DNA of 64,000 nucleotides from Agromyces albus (GCF_030815405.1 NZ_JAUSWX010000001.1:1736001-1800000); one strand, 5' to 3'. Positions 8,226 through 17,220 are shown, counted from the first letter of the stretch. Notes: generated from the letters alone by a model not told the origin. Numbers and translations are program-made.

Positions 8226-8819
8226 TCAGCCGACGCGGGAACGTATCGGATCGAGCACCGCCTCCGCCGCCCACGCTGCAGCGTCGGCGATGTCGCTGCG
8301 GGTCATACCGAACTCCCGACGGAAGGTGACCCACGTCGCAGCCGAATCGAGGTGAGCCAGGGCCGCAACAATCGCCCTGCGCTCGGCATCTCCGAGCGCA
8401 GGGATCTCGGCATCGATAATCTCCTCGAGCATGGCCCTTCGTGGGCTGGGCGTCGCGCCGCTGATCCCTCGCATCGTGGTTTCGGCCACGACGTGCGCCA
8501 GTTCCGGTCGATGGTCGTACGACTCCATCGCCGCCCGGATCGTGAGGGGCATGTCGAAGATGCTCGGAGAGTCTTGGCGCGGGAAGATCCTGCGCTCGAT
8601 CCATGCGGCCGCGGCGAGCAGCAGATCGACCCGTGTCGCATAGTTGCGGAAGATCGTGCGCTCGCCGACTCCCGCACGTCGCGCGATCAGCCGGAACGAC
8701 ACGTCGTCGGTGCCGAGTTCTTCGATCAACTCGGCGTAGGCGGCGAGGATCGCCTCCTGGGTGCGGTTGACGTTCTCCGCCGATCGATCATCGCGTTCAG
8801 ATGTGACGGACATCGTCAC
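8226..8819 (-). CDS. TetR-family transcriptional regulator (distal of a tandem pair)
   Basis: A 197-residue TetR regulator. The N-terminal HTH reads SFRLIARRAGVGERTIFRNYAT (residues 41-62), followed by RVDLLLAAAAWIERRIFP. The C-terminal ligand domain is not assigned to a known effector. It begins 25 nt after the stop of another TetR gene and resembles it along its whole length (GVGERTIFRNYATR versus GVSERTVYRHFPTR; AAWIERRIFP versus AGWIESTEFP), so the pair looks like a tandem duplication. Both lie in one operon with the NCS1 permease upstream, making that transporter or its substrate the likely target. ATG at 8813 is an alternative start. Confidence 0.88.
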   Translation of the reverse strand: MTMSVTSERDDRSAENVNRTQEAILAAYAELIEELGTDDVSFRLIARRAGVGERTIFRNYATRVDLLLAAAAWIERRIFPRQDSPSIFDMPLTIRAAMESYDHRPELAHVVAETTMRGISGATPSPRRAMLEEIIDAEIPALGDAERRAIVAALAHLDSAATWVTFRREFGMTRSDIADAAAWAAEAVLDPIRSRVG

Positions 8820-8844
8820 GCCCGCGCTCGCGAGAAGGAGCGAT

Positions 8845-9414
8845 TCATCTCGATGTCCGTGACAGGGTGGGAAGGCGGCTCAAGACCTGGACGACCGTGC
8901 GATCGAAGACATCCGAGATCTCCGGTGCGCTCATGTCGAAGCCCGTCCGCATGCGAGCCCAGAACTGCGCCGACGCGAAGTAGCGCAGCGCGGCCGCCAC
9001 CCGGCGCAGATCGCGTTCGTTCACCGAGGGGTGGTTCGTCGCCAGCATCGCCACAAGAGCGCGTGTGAAGAACGTGGCTTCCGACTCTCCGGTAGGCGAG
9101 ATGGATGCGGCGCGCGCGCACACGAAGGCGAACGCCGGCGACGAATCGAAGGCCAGGAACCGGGCGCGCGACGCCTCCTGGAACTGCAGGATCGTGACGA
9201 ACGGTGGCAACGGGAACTCGGTGGACTCGATCCACCCCGCGACGCCCTCCAGGAGATGCGATCTCGTCGGGAAGTGACGGTAGACCGTCCTCTCCGACAC
9301 GCCGACCGCGTCGCCCAGCGTGCGGTATGAGATGTCGTCGAACGGACTCTCACGCAGAGCCGCGGCGGCGTTGGCAAGGATCGCGGTCGGAGTATCCACT
9401 CCCTCCGCCATCAT
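8845..9414 (-). CDS. TetR-family transcriptional regulator (proximal of a tandem pair)
   Basis: A 189-residue TetR regulator with HTH SYRTLGDAVGVSERTVYRHF around residues 29-48 and a helical effector domain. Two Met codons open the protein; the first overlaps the permease stop in an ATGA arrangement, so translation is probably coupled to the permease. It is a clear paralogue of the following TetR gene. Two TetR proteins downstream of one transporter suggests either heterodimer formation or response to two ligands; neither is shown. Confidence 0.88.
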   Translation of the reverse strand: MMAEGVDTPTAILANAAAALRESPFDDISYRTLGDAVGVSERTVYRHFPTRSHLLEGVAGWIESTEFPLPPFVTILQFQEASRARFLAFDSSPAFAFVCARAASISPTGESEATFFTRALVAMLATNHPSVNERDLRRVAAALRYFASAQFWARMRTGFDMSAPEISDVFDRTVVQVLSRLPTLSRTSR

Positions 9415-11117
9415 CCGCCCCTTCCCTTCGCCTGTCTGGTCTCTTCGGCCGTCCGCCCTGGCGAATGGTCCAGCCGCGACGTCGGCTCGGCAGGCAGCAC
9501 ATAGTGATCAGAGTCGTCCAGCGTCAGCGCCAGTGACGACACATACTGCGTCTCGCCATGAGCCCCACGCTCCGCCGATGCCAGCATATCCGGACGCTCG
9601 AATGTGTAACCGGTGACATGGCAGCGAAGTCGCTCACCCGACGGGTTGCCGTCGGGATCGAGTATCGGCGAGGCGATGCCATCCGTCTGGCGTCGCAGGT
9701 AATACCTGCCGCGCGTGACCAGCGCCATGAGCGGGGTCGTGATCACGGCGACGCCGATGGCGATCAGCACCGAGAACGGTCTCAGCCAGTCGCCGAACAG
9801 GCCCCCGAACGCCGCCAGTGACAAGAGCGACGCCAGGCCCACCGACACGAGGCCGACCGGATTCCAATTGCGCAGCATCCCGCGGCGGAACTCGGGGAAT
9901 GTCGGCGAGAGGTGCAGCACATGCTTGTTGATCGCGATATCGGCGGCGATCGTGACCAGCCACGCCATCACGACGTTCGCGTAGAGGCTGAGCACGAAGC
10001 TGATGAGACTGAAGACGTCCATCCACATCAGCGCGAGCGCGATGGCCAGGTTGAAGAAGATGAAGATCGATCTGCCCGGGTAGGTCTTGGTGAGCCGGGT
10101 GTACACGTTCGACCATGCCAGCGACCCGGAGTAGGCGTTCGTGACGTTGATCTTGACCTGGGCGACGACGACGAGAACGAGCGCCAACCCGATCGCCAGC
10201 CACTCCGGCATGATCGATTCGTAGAGGGCGATGAATTGGCGGACCGGTTCGGCAGCCCGCTGGCCGAGAGCCGGGTCCGCGCGGGTGATGAGGTAGACCG
10301 CGAGGAAGACACCGATGACCTGCTTGATGCCGCTGAAGAGCACCCAGCCAGGCCCCGCGAACAGGAGCGAGGCCCACCATGACCGCCGATTCACGCGCGT
10401 GCGCGGCGGCATCGCCCGGATCACGTCGATCTGCTCGGCCAGCTGGGGAGTAAGCGCGAAGCAGACTGCGGCACTCGCGACGATCGCCTCGAAACTGACG
10501 GCGCCGTTGGACGCGCCCGTGAACGCGACGAACGCGCTCACCGCGTCGGGGTCGGACACGATCACCCAGAGCAGCGGCAGCAGCGCGAGCGCGAGCCACA
10601 GAGGTGTGGTCCAGAACTGCAGGCGCTCGAGCGCGCGCATCCCGTAGATCACGATCGGGATCACCACCACGGTGGAGATGAGGTAGCCGACCGGGAGCGG
10701 GATGGCGACCGCGATGTGAAGCCCCTGCGCCATGATCGCCCCCTCGAGGGCGAAGAAGATACACGTGAACACGGCGAAGATCACGGTCGTGATCGACGAG
10801 CCGTAGTAGCCGAACCCCGACCCGCGCGCGATCAGGTCCAGATCGAGGTTGTAGCGAGCGGCGTAGTACGCGATGGGCAGGCCGACGATGAAGATGGTGA
10901 CCGACGCGAACAGGATGCCGAGCACGGCATTGTTCGTTCCGTGCTCGATCCCGACGCTCGCCCCGATCGAGAAATCGGCGAGGAAGGCGATCGAGCCGAG
11001 GGCCGTGACCCCGATCGAGCCGGCGCTCCAGCGCCGGAACGTCCGCGGAACGTAGCGGAAGGCATAGTCCTCCAGGCTGTCCTCGGCGGCTGCCCGCGCG
11101 TTGTCTGCCCTCGCCAC
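9411..11117 (-). CDS. NCS1-type (purine/cytosine permease-like) membrane transporter
   Basis: A 568-residue membrane protein with about twelve hydrophobic segments. The N-terminal EDYAFRYVPRTFRRWS, then LPIAYYAARYNLDLDLIAR and GSGFGYYGSSITTVIF, mark the NCS1-like permease branch that I recall also forming the N-terminal module of some proteobacterial hybrid sensor kinases. Here it stands alone, ending in a 100-residue cytosolic tail (RCHVTGYTFERPDMLAS onward). In those relatives I recall the tail as Cys-rich; here only one Cys remains. The substrate is not known. Position next to urea genes suggests a nitrogenous compound such as urea, allantoin or a nucleobase. It is the first gene of an operon with two TetR regulators. 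Confidence 0.82.
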   Translation of the reverse strand: MARADNARAAAEDSLEDYAFRYVPRTFRRWSAGSIGVTALGSIAFLADFSIGASVGIEHGTNNAVLGILFASVTIFIVGLPIAYYAARYNLDLDLIARGSGFGYYGSSITTVIFAVFTCIFFALEGAIMAQGLHIAVAIPLPVGYLISTVVVIPIVIYGMRALERLQFWTTPLWLALALLPLLWVIVSDPDAVSAFVAFTGASNGAVSFEAIVASAAVCFALTPQLAEQIDVIRAMPPRTRVNRRSWWASLLFAGPGWVLFSGIKQVIGVFLAVYLITRADPALGQRAAEPVRQFIALYESIMPEWLAIGLALVLVVVAQVKINVTNAYSGSLAWSNVYTRLTKTYPGRSIFIFFNLAIALALMWMDVFSLISFVLSLYANVVMAWLVTIAADIAINKHVLHLSPTFPEFRRGMLRNWNPVGLVSVGLASLLSLAAFGGLFGDWLRPFSVLIAIGVAVITTPLMALVTRGRYYLRRQTDGIASPILDPDGNPSGERLRCHVTGYTFERPDMLASAERGAHGETQYVSSLALTLDDSDHYVLPAEPTSRLDHSPGRTAEETRQAKGRGG

Positions 11118-11198
11118 GTCGCACTCCCTGCGCCTCGCACGTCGGCCTCATTGTCTCGGTTCGCGTGTTACAGCCGCATTGCGCGCAGACAGCGCTAG

Positions 11199-11885
11199 CT
11201 AGATCGCCATTGCTGCACGCACGCCTTGGGCCGCGGCTGCTCCGCCGTCGCCGGTCCTCGACGCGAAGCCGCTCGCGAGCACGAGGTACTTGTCCGCGGC
11301 CTCCAGCGCGAAGCCGATGTGCTGCTCGACGAGCAGCACGGAAAGGCCCTCGCGCGCGAGCTGCATCACCGTGTGTTCGATCTCAGCGACGATCGTCGGC
11401 TGAATGCCCTCGGTCGGCTCGTCGAGGATGAGCATCTTCGGCTCGGTGATGAGCGCCCGGGCGATTGCGAGCTGCTGACGCTGGCCGCCCGAGAGCAGAC
11501 CGGCCTTGCGAGTGGCGAACTTCTCCAGGGCGGGGAAGCGCGAAAGCTGCTGCTCGATGAGCGCCTTGCCGAGCTTGCGGCCGTCGGCGACGAGCTGCAG
11601 GTTCTCCATCGTGGTCAGCTGAGAGAACGACTGCTGGCCCTGCGGCACGTATGCCATGCCGCGCGCGACGCGCTTGTTGGGTGACAACGACGTGACGTCC
11701 TCGCCGTCGAAGATCACATGACCGCTGCGCGGCTTGACGAGTCCGATCGCGACGCGCAGCAGCGTCGACTTTCCGGCGCCGTTGTGGCCGAGCACGGCGA
11801 CCACCTTGTCGGAGCTGGGCAGCGTCACGCCATGCAGCACGAGCGTGCGGCCGTAGCCGGCCTGGATGTCGTTCAGCTCGAGCAC
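11199..11885 (-). CDS. urtE: Urea ABC transporter ATP-binding protein UrtE
   Basis: A 228-residue ATPase of the branched-chain-amino-acid/urea (HAAT) transporter family, second of the pair UrtD/UrtE that powers urea import. It has Walker A GHNGAGKSTLL, Q-loop PQGQQSFSQL, signature LSGGQRQQLAIARAL and Walker B MLILDEPTEGIQP; the EGIQP form is typical of UrtE. The GTG at 11885, one base after the urtD stop, is preferred because it gives the normal family length and start (LELNDIQAGYG). It is the last gene of urtABCDE; an NCS1 permease gene on the same strand begins 81 nt further on. Confidence 0.92.
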   Translation of the reverse strand: MLELNDIQAGYGRTLVLHGVTLPSSDKVVAVLGHNGAGKSTLLRVAIGLVKPRSGHVIFDGEDVTSLSPNKRVARGMAYVPQGQQSFSQLTTMENLQLVADGRKLGKALIEQQLSRFPALEKFATRKAGLLSGGQRQQLAIARALITEPKMLILDEPTEGIQPTIVAEIEHTVMQLAREGLSVLLVEQHIGFALEAADKYLVLASGFASRTGDGGAAAAQGVRAAMAI

Positions 11886-11886
11886 T

Positions 11887-12705
11887 TCAGGCCCCCTCCC
11901 CTTGCGTAGCGGTATCCGCCGCCGCGGTCGTCGTGTCGGCCACGGCCAGCATGGCGGTCGTGGTCGCGGCCCCGGCGGTGCCGAGGTAGACCTCCTGCAC
12001 CTTCGGGTCGGCCTGCACCTGCGCCACCGCGCCCTCCGAGAGCACCTTGCCCTGGTGCAACACCGTGACACGCGACGCGTAACGGCGCATGAAATCCATG
12101 TCGTGCTCGACGACCAGCACGATGCGGCGTTGGGCGATACGCTGCAGCAGCTCGCCTGTCGCGGTTCTCTCGTCCTGACTCATCCCGGCGACGGGTTCGT
12201 CGAGCAGCAACGCGCGGGGCTCCTGCACGAGCATCATCCCGATCTCCAACCACTGCTTCTGGCCGTGAGACAGGATGCCTGCGGGCGTCTCGCGCTCCGT
12301 GCTGAGTCCCGTCTCCTCCAGTGCCGACTCGATTGCCGGTTCGATGCCGCGTCGGGCACGCAACAGGGAGAGCGAGGAGCGGTGGAGGCCTGCCGCGATG
12401 TCGAGGTTCTGCAGAACCGAGAGCTGCTCGAACACGCTCGCGGTCTGGAAGGTGCGGCCGACTCCGAGCCGGACGATCCTGTTGACGGACGTGCCCAGCA
12501 GCTCCTGGTCGCCGAGCTTCACCGATCCGGAGCCCTTGGACAAGCCGGTGATGGCGTCGATGCACGTCGTCTTGCCGGCGCCGTTGGGTCCGATGAGGAA
12601 TCGGACCTCGCCGGGGTGCGCGTCGAAGGAGACGCCGCCGACGGCGACGAATCCATCGAACTCGACGCGCAGATCGGTGACGACAAGTGAATCAGTCATG
12701 GTCAC
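11887..12705 (-). CDS. urtD: Urea ABC transporter ATP-binding protein UrtD
   Basis: A 272-residue ATPase with Walker A GPNGAGKTTCID, signature LSHGQKQWLEIGMML and Walker B LLLDEPVAGMSQDE; the SHGQKQWLEIGM form and the GMS after Walker B are characteristic of UrtD. GTG at 12705 is chosen: AGGAGGTG lies 6 nt upstream and the codon overlaps the urtC stop as GTGA. ATG at 12699 is the alternative. The last 35 residues are Ala/Thr-rich and longer than usual (TAGAATTTAMLAVAD onward), a tail without known function. Confidence 0.92.
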   Translation of the reverse strand: MTMTDSLVVTDLRVEFDGFVAVGGVSFDAHPGEVRFLIGPNGAGKTTCIDAITGLSKGSGSVKLGDQELLGTSVNRIVRLGVGRTFQTASVFEQLSVLQNLDIAAGLHRSSLSLLRARRGIEPAIESALEETGLSTERETPAGILSHGQKQWLEIGMMLVQEPRALLLDEPVAGMSQDERTATGELLQRIAQRRIVLVVEHDMDFMRRYASRVTVLHQGKVLSEGAVAQVQADPKVQEVYLGTAGAATTTAMLAVADTTTAAADTATQGEGA

Positions 12706-13805
12706 TTGTTCACCTCCTCGAGCACAGGTGCCGACGCGGCGGCGGGCGCGGTTGGGGTGCGGCGTGAGCGCCAAACCAGGCCTTTCGCCCTGCCGAACAG
12801 CGAGGACAATCCCATCGGGAGGAACAGAGTCACCAGGATGAAGACCAGGCCCAGGATGTAGATCCACCCACTGGGCCAGCTGGAACCGAGGCTCGACTGA
12901 CCCCATCCGATCGCCATCGCTCCGAGAGCCGGGCCGAACAGCGAGGCGCGGCCACCGAGCGCCACACCGGCGATCATCAGGATCGAGGCGGAGGCGCCGA
13001 TCTCCGCCGGTGTGATGATGCCGACGATGGGGACGAACATGGCCCCTGCGATGCTGGCCATCACGGCGGCGACCACGAAGGCGACCAGCTTGATGTTGGC
13101 GGGGTCATAGCCGAGGAACCGAACGCGCTCCTCCGCATCCCGCGTCGCGATCAGCAGTTCGCCGAAGCGGCTGCGGTTGAGCTGCCACACCACCAGGAGG
13201 CACACGATGAGCAGCGTGGCCGCGATCATGAAGACCATGATCTTGTTCGCGTCGTCGTCGAGGACGAATCCGAAGAAGTACTTGAAGTCACTGAGCCCCG
13301 TGTCCCCACCGGTCTCCCGGATCGTCGAACTGATCAGGACGGCCAGCGCCACGGCGAGCGCCTGGGTCAGGATTGCGAAGTACGCCCCTTTGACCCGGCG
13401 TTTGAACAGCGCGTAGCCGAGGATCGACGCCACGATCACCGGGAGCAGCACGATGGCCATGAGGGTGAACGTGTCACTGCGGAACGGCTCCCAGAATGCC
13501 GGAAGCGGCGCCGACGGGTCGTACAGGATCATGAAGACCGGCAGGCGGCCGGGGCCCGCGGTCTCCAACGTGAGGTGCATCGCCATGGCGTAGGCACCGA
13601 GCCCGAAGAAGACTCCCTGACCCAAGACCAGCATCCCACCTCGGCCCCAGGCCAGGCCGATCCCCACCGCCGCGATCGCCCAGCAGCAATACTTGCCGAG
13701 GTTGTTGATCCAATGCATCGAGAGCACCGCGGGGGCGACGACCAGGAGCAGCACGGCGAACACCCCGATGCCGATGAGTGGAAGCCACATTCTGAGTCGT
13801 GTCAT
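12702..13805 (-). CDS. urtC: Urea ABC transporter permease UrtC
   Basis: A 367-residue inner-membrane permease, one of two channel subunits of the urea importer. It has about ten hydrophobic segments. HAAT-family marks are NNLGKYCCWAIAAVGIGLAWG near the N-terminus and the cytoplasmic loop RFGELLIATRDAEERVRFLGYDP, the EAA-like coupling helix that contacts the ATPases. The C-terminal 40 residues are a basic then Ala/Pro-rich cytosolic tail. The ATG at 13805 overlaps the urtB stop (ATGA). Confidence 0.92.
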   Translation of the reverse strand: MTRLRMWLPLIGIGVFAVLLLVVAPAVLSMHWINNLGKYCCWAIAAVGIGLAWGRGGMLVLGQGVFFGLGAYAMAMHLTLETAGPGRLPVFMILYDPSAPLPAFWEPFRSDTFTLMAIVLLPVIVASILGYALFKRRVKGAYFAILTQALAVALAVLISSTIRETGGDTGLSDFKYFFGFVLDDDANKIMVFMIAATLLIVCLLVVWQLNRSRFGELLIATRDAEERVRFLGYDPANIKLVAFVVAAVMASIAGAMFVPIVGIITPAEIGASASILMIAGVALGGRASLFGPALGAMAIGWGQSSLGSSWPSGWIYILGLVFILVTLFLPMGLSSLFGRAKGLVWRSRRTPTAPAAASAPVLEEVNK

Positions 13806-14686
13806 GTCAACCCCCGGGTGCGGACCGTGAACAGGCCCTGTGGGCGGAACTGCAGGAAGATCACCACGAGCACGAAGGCGAGCACTTGTGCCATGCTTCC
13901 GGTCGTCCAATCGGCGAAGAACGACAACGCGATGCCAACGGCCCACGCGGCGATCACGGTGCCCTTGATCTGTCCGACTCCGCCGGCGACCACGACGAGG
14001 AACGCCGGGATGATGTACTGCGTGCCCATTTGAGAGTTCGTGCCGCCGATCAGGGATGCGGCGACGCCGGCGAGCCCGGCCAGGCCGGATCCGACGAAGA
14101 AGGTGGTGCGGTCGACCGCCCGCGTGGCGATGCCGCTGGTCTCGGCGAGGTCCCGGTTCTGGACCGTCGCCCTGATCCGGCGACCGAACGACGTGTACTT
14201 GAGCCACGCCGCCAGGGCGGCCAGGCAGACCGCAGCGAGCACGATCGTGAACACCTGGCGAAGCGGCCACGCATAGCCGAGGACATCCGCCCGCCCATCC
14301 AGCCAGCCGGGACTCTCCACGGGGACGCCCTGGGAGGGGAAGATCTGCAACGCGATCTGCTGCAGGATCAGGCTCACCCCGACGGTGACGAGGAGGGTGT
14401 CCAGTGGCCGTCGGTACATCCACTGGATGATGCCGATCTCAAGGAGGAGGCCGAGGAGGCCCGCGCCCAGGAAGGCCAGCGGCAGCGCCAGCACGATCGA
14501 GATGTTGCTGGAGCTGACGACCAGCTGGGTCAGGTAGGCGATGAAGGCGCCGGCCATGATGAACTCGCCGTGCGCCATGTTGATCACCCCCATTTGGCCG
14601 AAGGTGAGGGTGAGCCCGAGCGCTGCGAGCAGCAGCAGCGCACCCAGCGCGGTGCCGTTCAACAGCGGCGGTATGAGTGCATCCAC
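13802..14686 (-). CDS. urtB: Urea ABC transporter permease UrtB
   Basis: A 294-residue permease that pairs with UrtC. The opening LLNGTALGALLLLAALGLTLTF and GVINMAHGEFIMAGAF are the signature of LivH/UrtB permeases, and FGRRIRATVQNRDLAETSGI is the ATPase-coupling loop. The GTG at 14686 (VDALIPP) is the first reasonable start; upstream codons lead into Arg-rich sequence without membrane character, and the ribosome-binding site is weak. It begins 98 nt after urtA, with a strong hairpin in the gap. Confidence 0.88.
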   Translation of the reverse strand: MDALIPPLLNGTALGALLLLAALGLTLTFGQMGVINMAHGEFIMAGAFIAYLTQLVVSSSNISIVLALPLAFLGAGLLGLLLEIGIIQWMYRRPLDTLLVTVGVSLILQQIALQIFPSQGVPVESPGWLDGRADVLGYAWPLRQVFTIVLAAVCLAALAAWLKYTSFGRRIRATVQNRDLAETSGIATRAVDRTTFFVGSGLAGLAGVAASLIGGTNSQMGTQYIIPAFLVVVAGGVGQIKGTVIAAWAVGIALSFFADWTTGSMAQVLAFVLVVIFLQFRPQGLFTVRTRGLT

Positions 14687-14737
14687 GTGCGTTCGCTCTC
14701 TCTGCTGTGGGGAGTCACGGAGGCGGTTCCGGAGCGC

Positions 14738-14769
14738 GGGGTCCCGTTCCACGGACGGAACGGGACCCC
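14738..14769 (-). promoter_or_regulatory. Perfect 13-bp hairpin between urtA and urtB
   Basis: GGGGTCCCGTTCC (14738-14750) and GGAACGGGACCCC (14757-14769) are exact inverted repeats with a 6-nt loop. No T-run follows on the minus strand, so this is not a standard terminator. Such a hairpin after a binding-protein gene commonly protects the upstream mRNA or reduces read-through, giving more UrtA than permease. Confidence 0.75.
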
Positions 14770-14784
14770 ACGCCCGGTGGGCGA

Positions 14785-16092
14785 TCAGCCCGCGGCGGCT
14801 ACCAGAGCATCGCGGACGTCGGCGGGGAACCAGTCGTACCCTTCGAGGTACGGGTCGGGATCGATGAAGCCGTCGGACGACCAGACGATGTCGAATTGGT
14901 TGTCGGCGTTGATCCTGCCGATGTTGCCCGGCTTGGAGATGTGGTGGTTCTCGCCGTCGAGCGTGACGACGCCCTCCGGCGCGTCGACGGTGATCCCGCC
15001 TTCCTCAGCGGCGGCATTGATCTCGTCGACGTCGAATGAACCGGCCGCCTCGACCAGAGCCTTGTAGAGGTACAGCGAGATGTACGCGGCCTCCATCGGG
15101 TCAGAAGTCACCCCGCTGCTGTCGGGGTACGCCTGCCAGCGCTCGATGAAGCCCGGGTTGTTGGGGGTCTCGAGCGACTGGAAGTAGTTCCACGACGCGT
15201 AGTTGCCCGTGACCTCGTGACCCATGGCCGGCGCCTCCTCCTCGGCGATCGACACCGAGATGATCGGGGTCGTCTCCGGGGTGAGACCGGCGTCGTAGTA
15301 CGCCTTGATGAAGCCGACGTTCGACGAGCCGTTGATCGTGTTGAAGACGAAGTCCGGGTCCGCCGCGACGATCTTCGACACCTGGGTGGTCCAGTCATCC
15401 TTGTCGAGGGGCACGTACTCCTCGCCGACGATCTCGATCCCGAGTTCGGCGGCGTACAGCTTGATGATCGCGTTCGCGGTGCGCGGGAACACGTAGTCGG
15501 AGCCAGCCAGGAACAGTGTCTTCACGCCCTGCGCGGCAAGGTAGTCCATCGCGGGGATGATCTGCTGGTTCGTGGTCGCACCGGTGTAGTAGATGTTCGG
15601 CGACGACTCGAGGCCCTCGTACTGCACCGGGTAGAAGAACAGGCCGTTGTTCTCTTCGACGACCGGCTTGACCGCCTTGCGGGACGACGAGGTCCAGCCG
15701 CCGAAGATCGCGGCGACGCAGTCCTGGGTGAGCAGCTTCTCGGTCTTCTCCGCGAAGGTCGGCCAGTCGGTGGCGCCGTCTTCCTGGACGTACTCGATCT
15801 GCTTGCCGAGGATGCCGCCGTCGGCGTTGATCTCGTCCGCGGCCATGTGCAGAACGTTGGAGACGGTCTGCTCCGAGATCGCCATGCCACCGGTCAGGGA
15901 GTTGAGGAAGCCGAGCTTGATCGTGTCGCCGGTCGTGTCGATGCAGCTCTCGGACGCCGCGGCGCCGGATCCGGTCGGCTCCGAGGAGTCGCCGGCGCGG
16001 GAACCGCAGCCGGCGAGCACGAGGGCCGCCGCCGCCGCGAGGGCGGGGACGGCCAGCAGGCTGCGCGCCCTTCGAGTTCGTGTCGCGTTCAT
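14785..16092 (-). CDS. urtA: Urea ABC transporter substrate-binding lipoprotein UrtA
   Basis: A 435-residue extracellular binding protein. The N-terminus is a lipoprotein signal (RRARSLLAVPALAAAAALVL ending in lipobox LAGC), so the mature protein is anchored by Cys29. The body matches the UrtA/HAAT binding proteins: IKLGFLNSLTGGMAISEQTV, CVAAIFGGWTSSSRKAVKPV and VFNTINGSSNVGFIKAY. It delivers urea to UrtBC. It is the first gene of urtABCDE and is divergent from ureABC across a 465-nt gap that probably carries nitrogen control. Confidence 0.94.
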   Translation of the reverse strand: MNATRTRRARSLLAVPALAAAAALVLAGCGSRAGDSSEPTGSGAAASESCIDTTGDTIKLGFLNSLTGGMAISEQTVSNVLHMAADEINADGGILGKQIEYVQEDGATDWPTFAEKTEKLLTQDCVAAIFGGWTSSSRKAVKPVVEENNGLFFYPVQYEGLESSPNIYYTGATTNQQIIPAMDYLAAQGVKTLFLAGSDYVFPRTANAIIKLYAAELGIEIVGEEYVPLDKDDWTTQVSKIVAADPDFVFNTINGSSNVGFIKAYYDAGLTPETTPIISVSIAEEEAPAMGHEVTGNYASWNYFQSLETPNNPGFIERWQAYPDSSGVTSDPMEAAYISLYLYKALVEAAGSFDVDEINAAAEEGGITVDAPEGVVTLDGENHHISKPGNIGRINADNQFDIVWSSDGFIDPDPYLEGYDWFPADVRDALVAAAG

Positions 16093-16557
16093 GTGGATCT
16101 CCGTTTCTGTGTGATGCAGGATGATGCGTTCTCAGGTTGGGTGCTGCGTCCTGCAGGCACGCCGAATGACGCCGTCGCCCCGGCACCATTCCGGGGGACG
16201 CCGAAAGGAGAGCGTGCCGAGGGAGTGACGGAACGGGCTGATCGGTGAATCAGGGCGTGGTGCAGGGGGTGGGCCAGTGCTGCGTGCGTCTCGATGTCGG
16301 ATGGTGCCGGGCCTCGCATGCCGGTTCGGATCGGCGGAAGGTGATCGCCGAGTGCTCCGGTAGTGCCAGCATGGGACCGTGGCATTACTCTGACATTTCT
16401 CGATTGTTCCGATCCTGTTAACCATTAGCCGGACTTCACGGCACAATCGGCATGATTCCGGGCTTTCATGACCGAATGCGGGGAATCAGGCGGGCGATGA
16501 CCTCCGGCCAACGGGCTCGATATGGCACACTTCTGACATCACCCGCCGGAGGCCCGA
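16093..16557. other. Divergent intergenic region between urtA and ureA
   Basis: These 465 bases have no convincing gene; the short ORFs in it lack family character and ribosome-binding sites. Around 16380-16445 the sequence is noticeably richer in A/T than its surroundings, as expected for promoters, and holds a GlnR-like half-site pair. A GGAGG ribosome-binding site for ureA lies just before 16558. Confidence 0.6.
16406..16422 (-). promoter_or_regulatory. Candidate GlnR operator
   Basis: Read on the minus strand: GTTAAC, six bases, then GGAAC. This resembles the actinobacterial GlnR box (GTnAC-n6-GAAAC) that controls urease and urea-transport genes. Only one a/b pair is clear, so this is a suggestion. 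Confidence 0.35.
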
Positions 16558-16860
16558 ATGCACTTCACTCCCGCCGAAACCGAGAAGCTCCTGCTGTCGG
16601 TCGCTGCGATGGTCGCGCGCGACCGGCTCGAACGGGGCATCCTGCTCAACCACCCCGAGACGGTCGCTCTGCTCTCGTCCTGGGTCATCGAACGGGCCAG
16701 GGAAGGACATGGCGTGGCCGAGCTGATGCAGGAGGGCCGCACCGTCCTCAGGCGTGATCAGGTGATGCCGGGCGTTCCGGAAATGCTCGCCGACGTACAG
16801 GTCGAGGCGACGTTTCCGGATGGTCGCAAGCTCGTCACCGTCCACCACCCGATCGACTGA
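16558..16860 (+). CDS. ureA: Urease gamma subunit
   Basis: A 100-residue urease gamma subunit of standard length. Marks are [49 protein letters not shown] and the C-terminal [18 protein letters not shown]. It forms the structural trimer with UreB and UreC that hydrolyses urea to ammonia and carbamate. GGAGG about 8 nt upstream of the ATG supports the start. It is the first gene of ureABCFGD. Confidence 0.96.
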   Translation: MHFTPAETEKLLLSVAAMVARDRLERGILLNHPETVALLSSWVIERAREGHGVAELMQEGRTVLRRDQVMPGVPEMLADVQVEATFPDGRKLVTVHHPID

Positions 16861-16869
16861 GGAGTCGCC

Positions 16870-17220
16870 GTGGCATCCCATTCGTCGCATGGCCCTGGCG
16901 CCTACCGAATCCAACCGGGGCGCATCGAGCTCAACGCCGATCGCGGCGAGGCCGAGCGCATCCGGCTCGTGTTCGTGAACACGGGCGACCGTCCGATCCA
17001 GATCGGTTCTCACATCCACCTCCCTGACGTGAACGGAGCCCTCGAGTTCGACCGCGTCCTCGCACACGGGTTCCGCCTCGACATCCCCTCAGGGACGTCG
17101 CAGCGCTTCGAGCCAGGCGCGTCGCGTTCGCTCGAAGCCGTGGCACTCCGCGGGGCGCGCCGGGTTCCCGGCATCCAGATCAAGATCGACGGACAGGAGC
17201 TGCTCCATGCTCTGGGTTGA
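16870..17220 (+). CDS. ureB: Urease beta subunit
   Basis: A 116-residue urease beta subunit beginning at a GTG with GAGGAG upstream, 9 nt after ureA. The conserved core is [21 protein letters not shown], then [22 protein letters not shown], and [13 protein letters not shown]. The subunit is structural and helps gate the active-site flap. Its 3' end overlaps ureC by 14 nt. The N-terminal [10 protein letters not shown] is slightly longer than in many homologues. Confidence 0.95.
   Translation: MASHSSHGPGAYRIQPGRIELNADRGEAERIRLVFVNTGDRPIQIGSHIHLPDVNGALEFDRVLAHGFRLDIPSGTSQRFEPGASRSLEAVALRGARRVPGIQIKIDGQELLHALG

Noticed and set aside
16132..16446. A 104-codon minus-strand frame upstream of urtA
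   Set aside because: No ribosome-binding site, Arg/Pro-rich shadow-like sequence, and it covers the probable promoter region.
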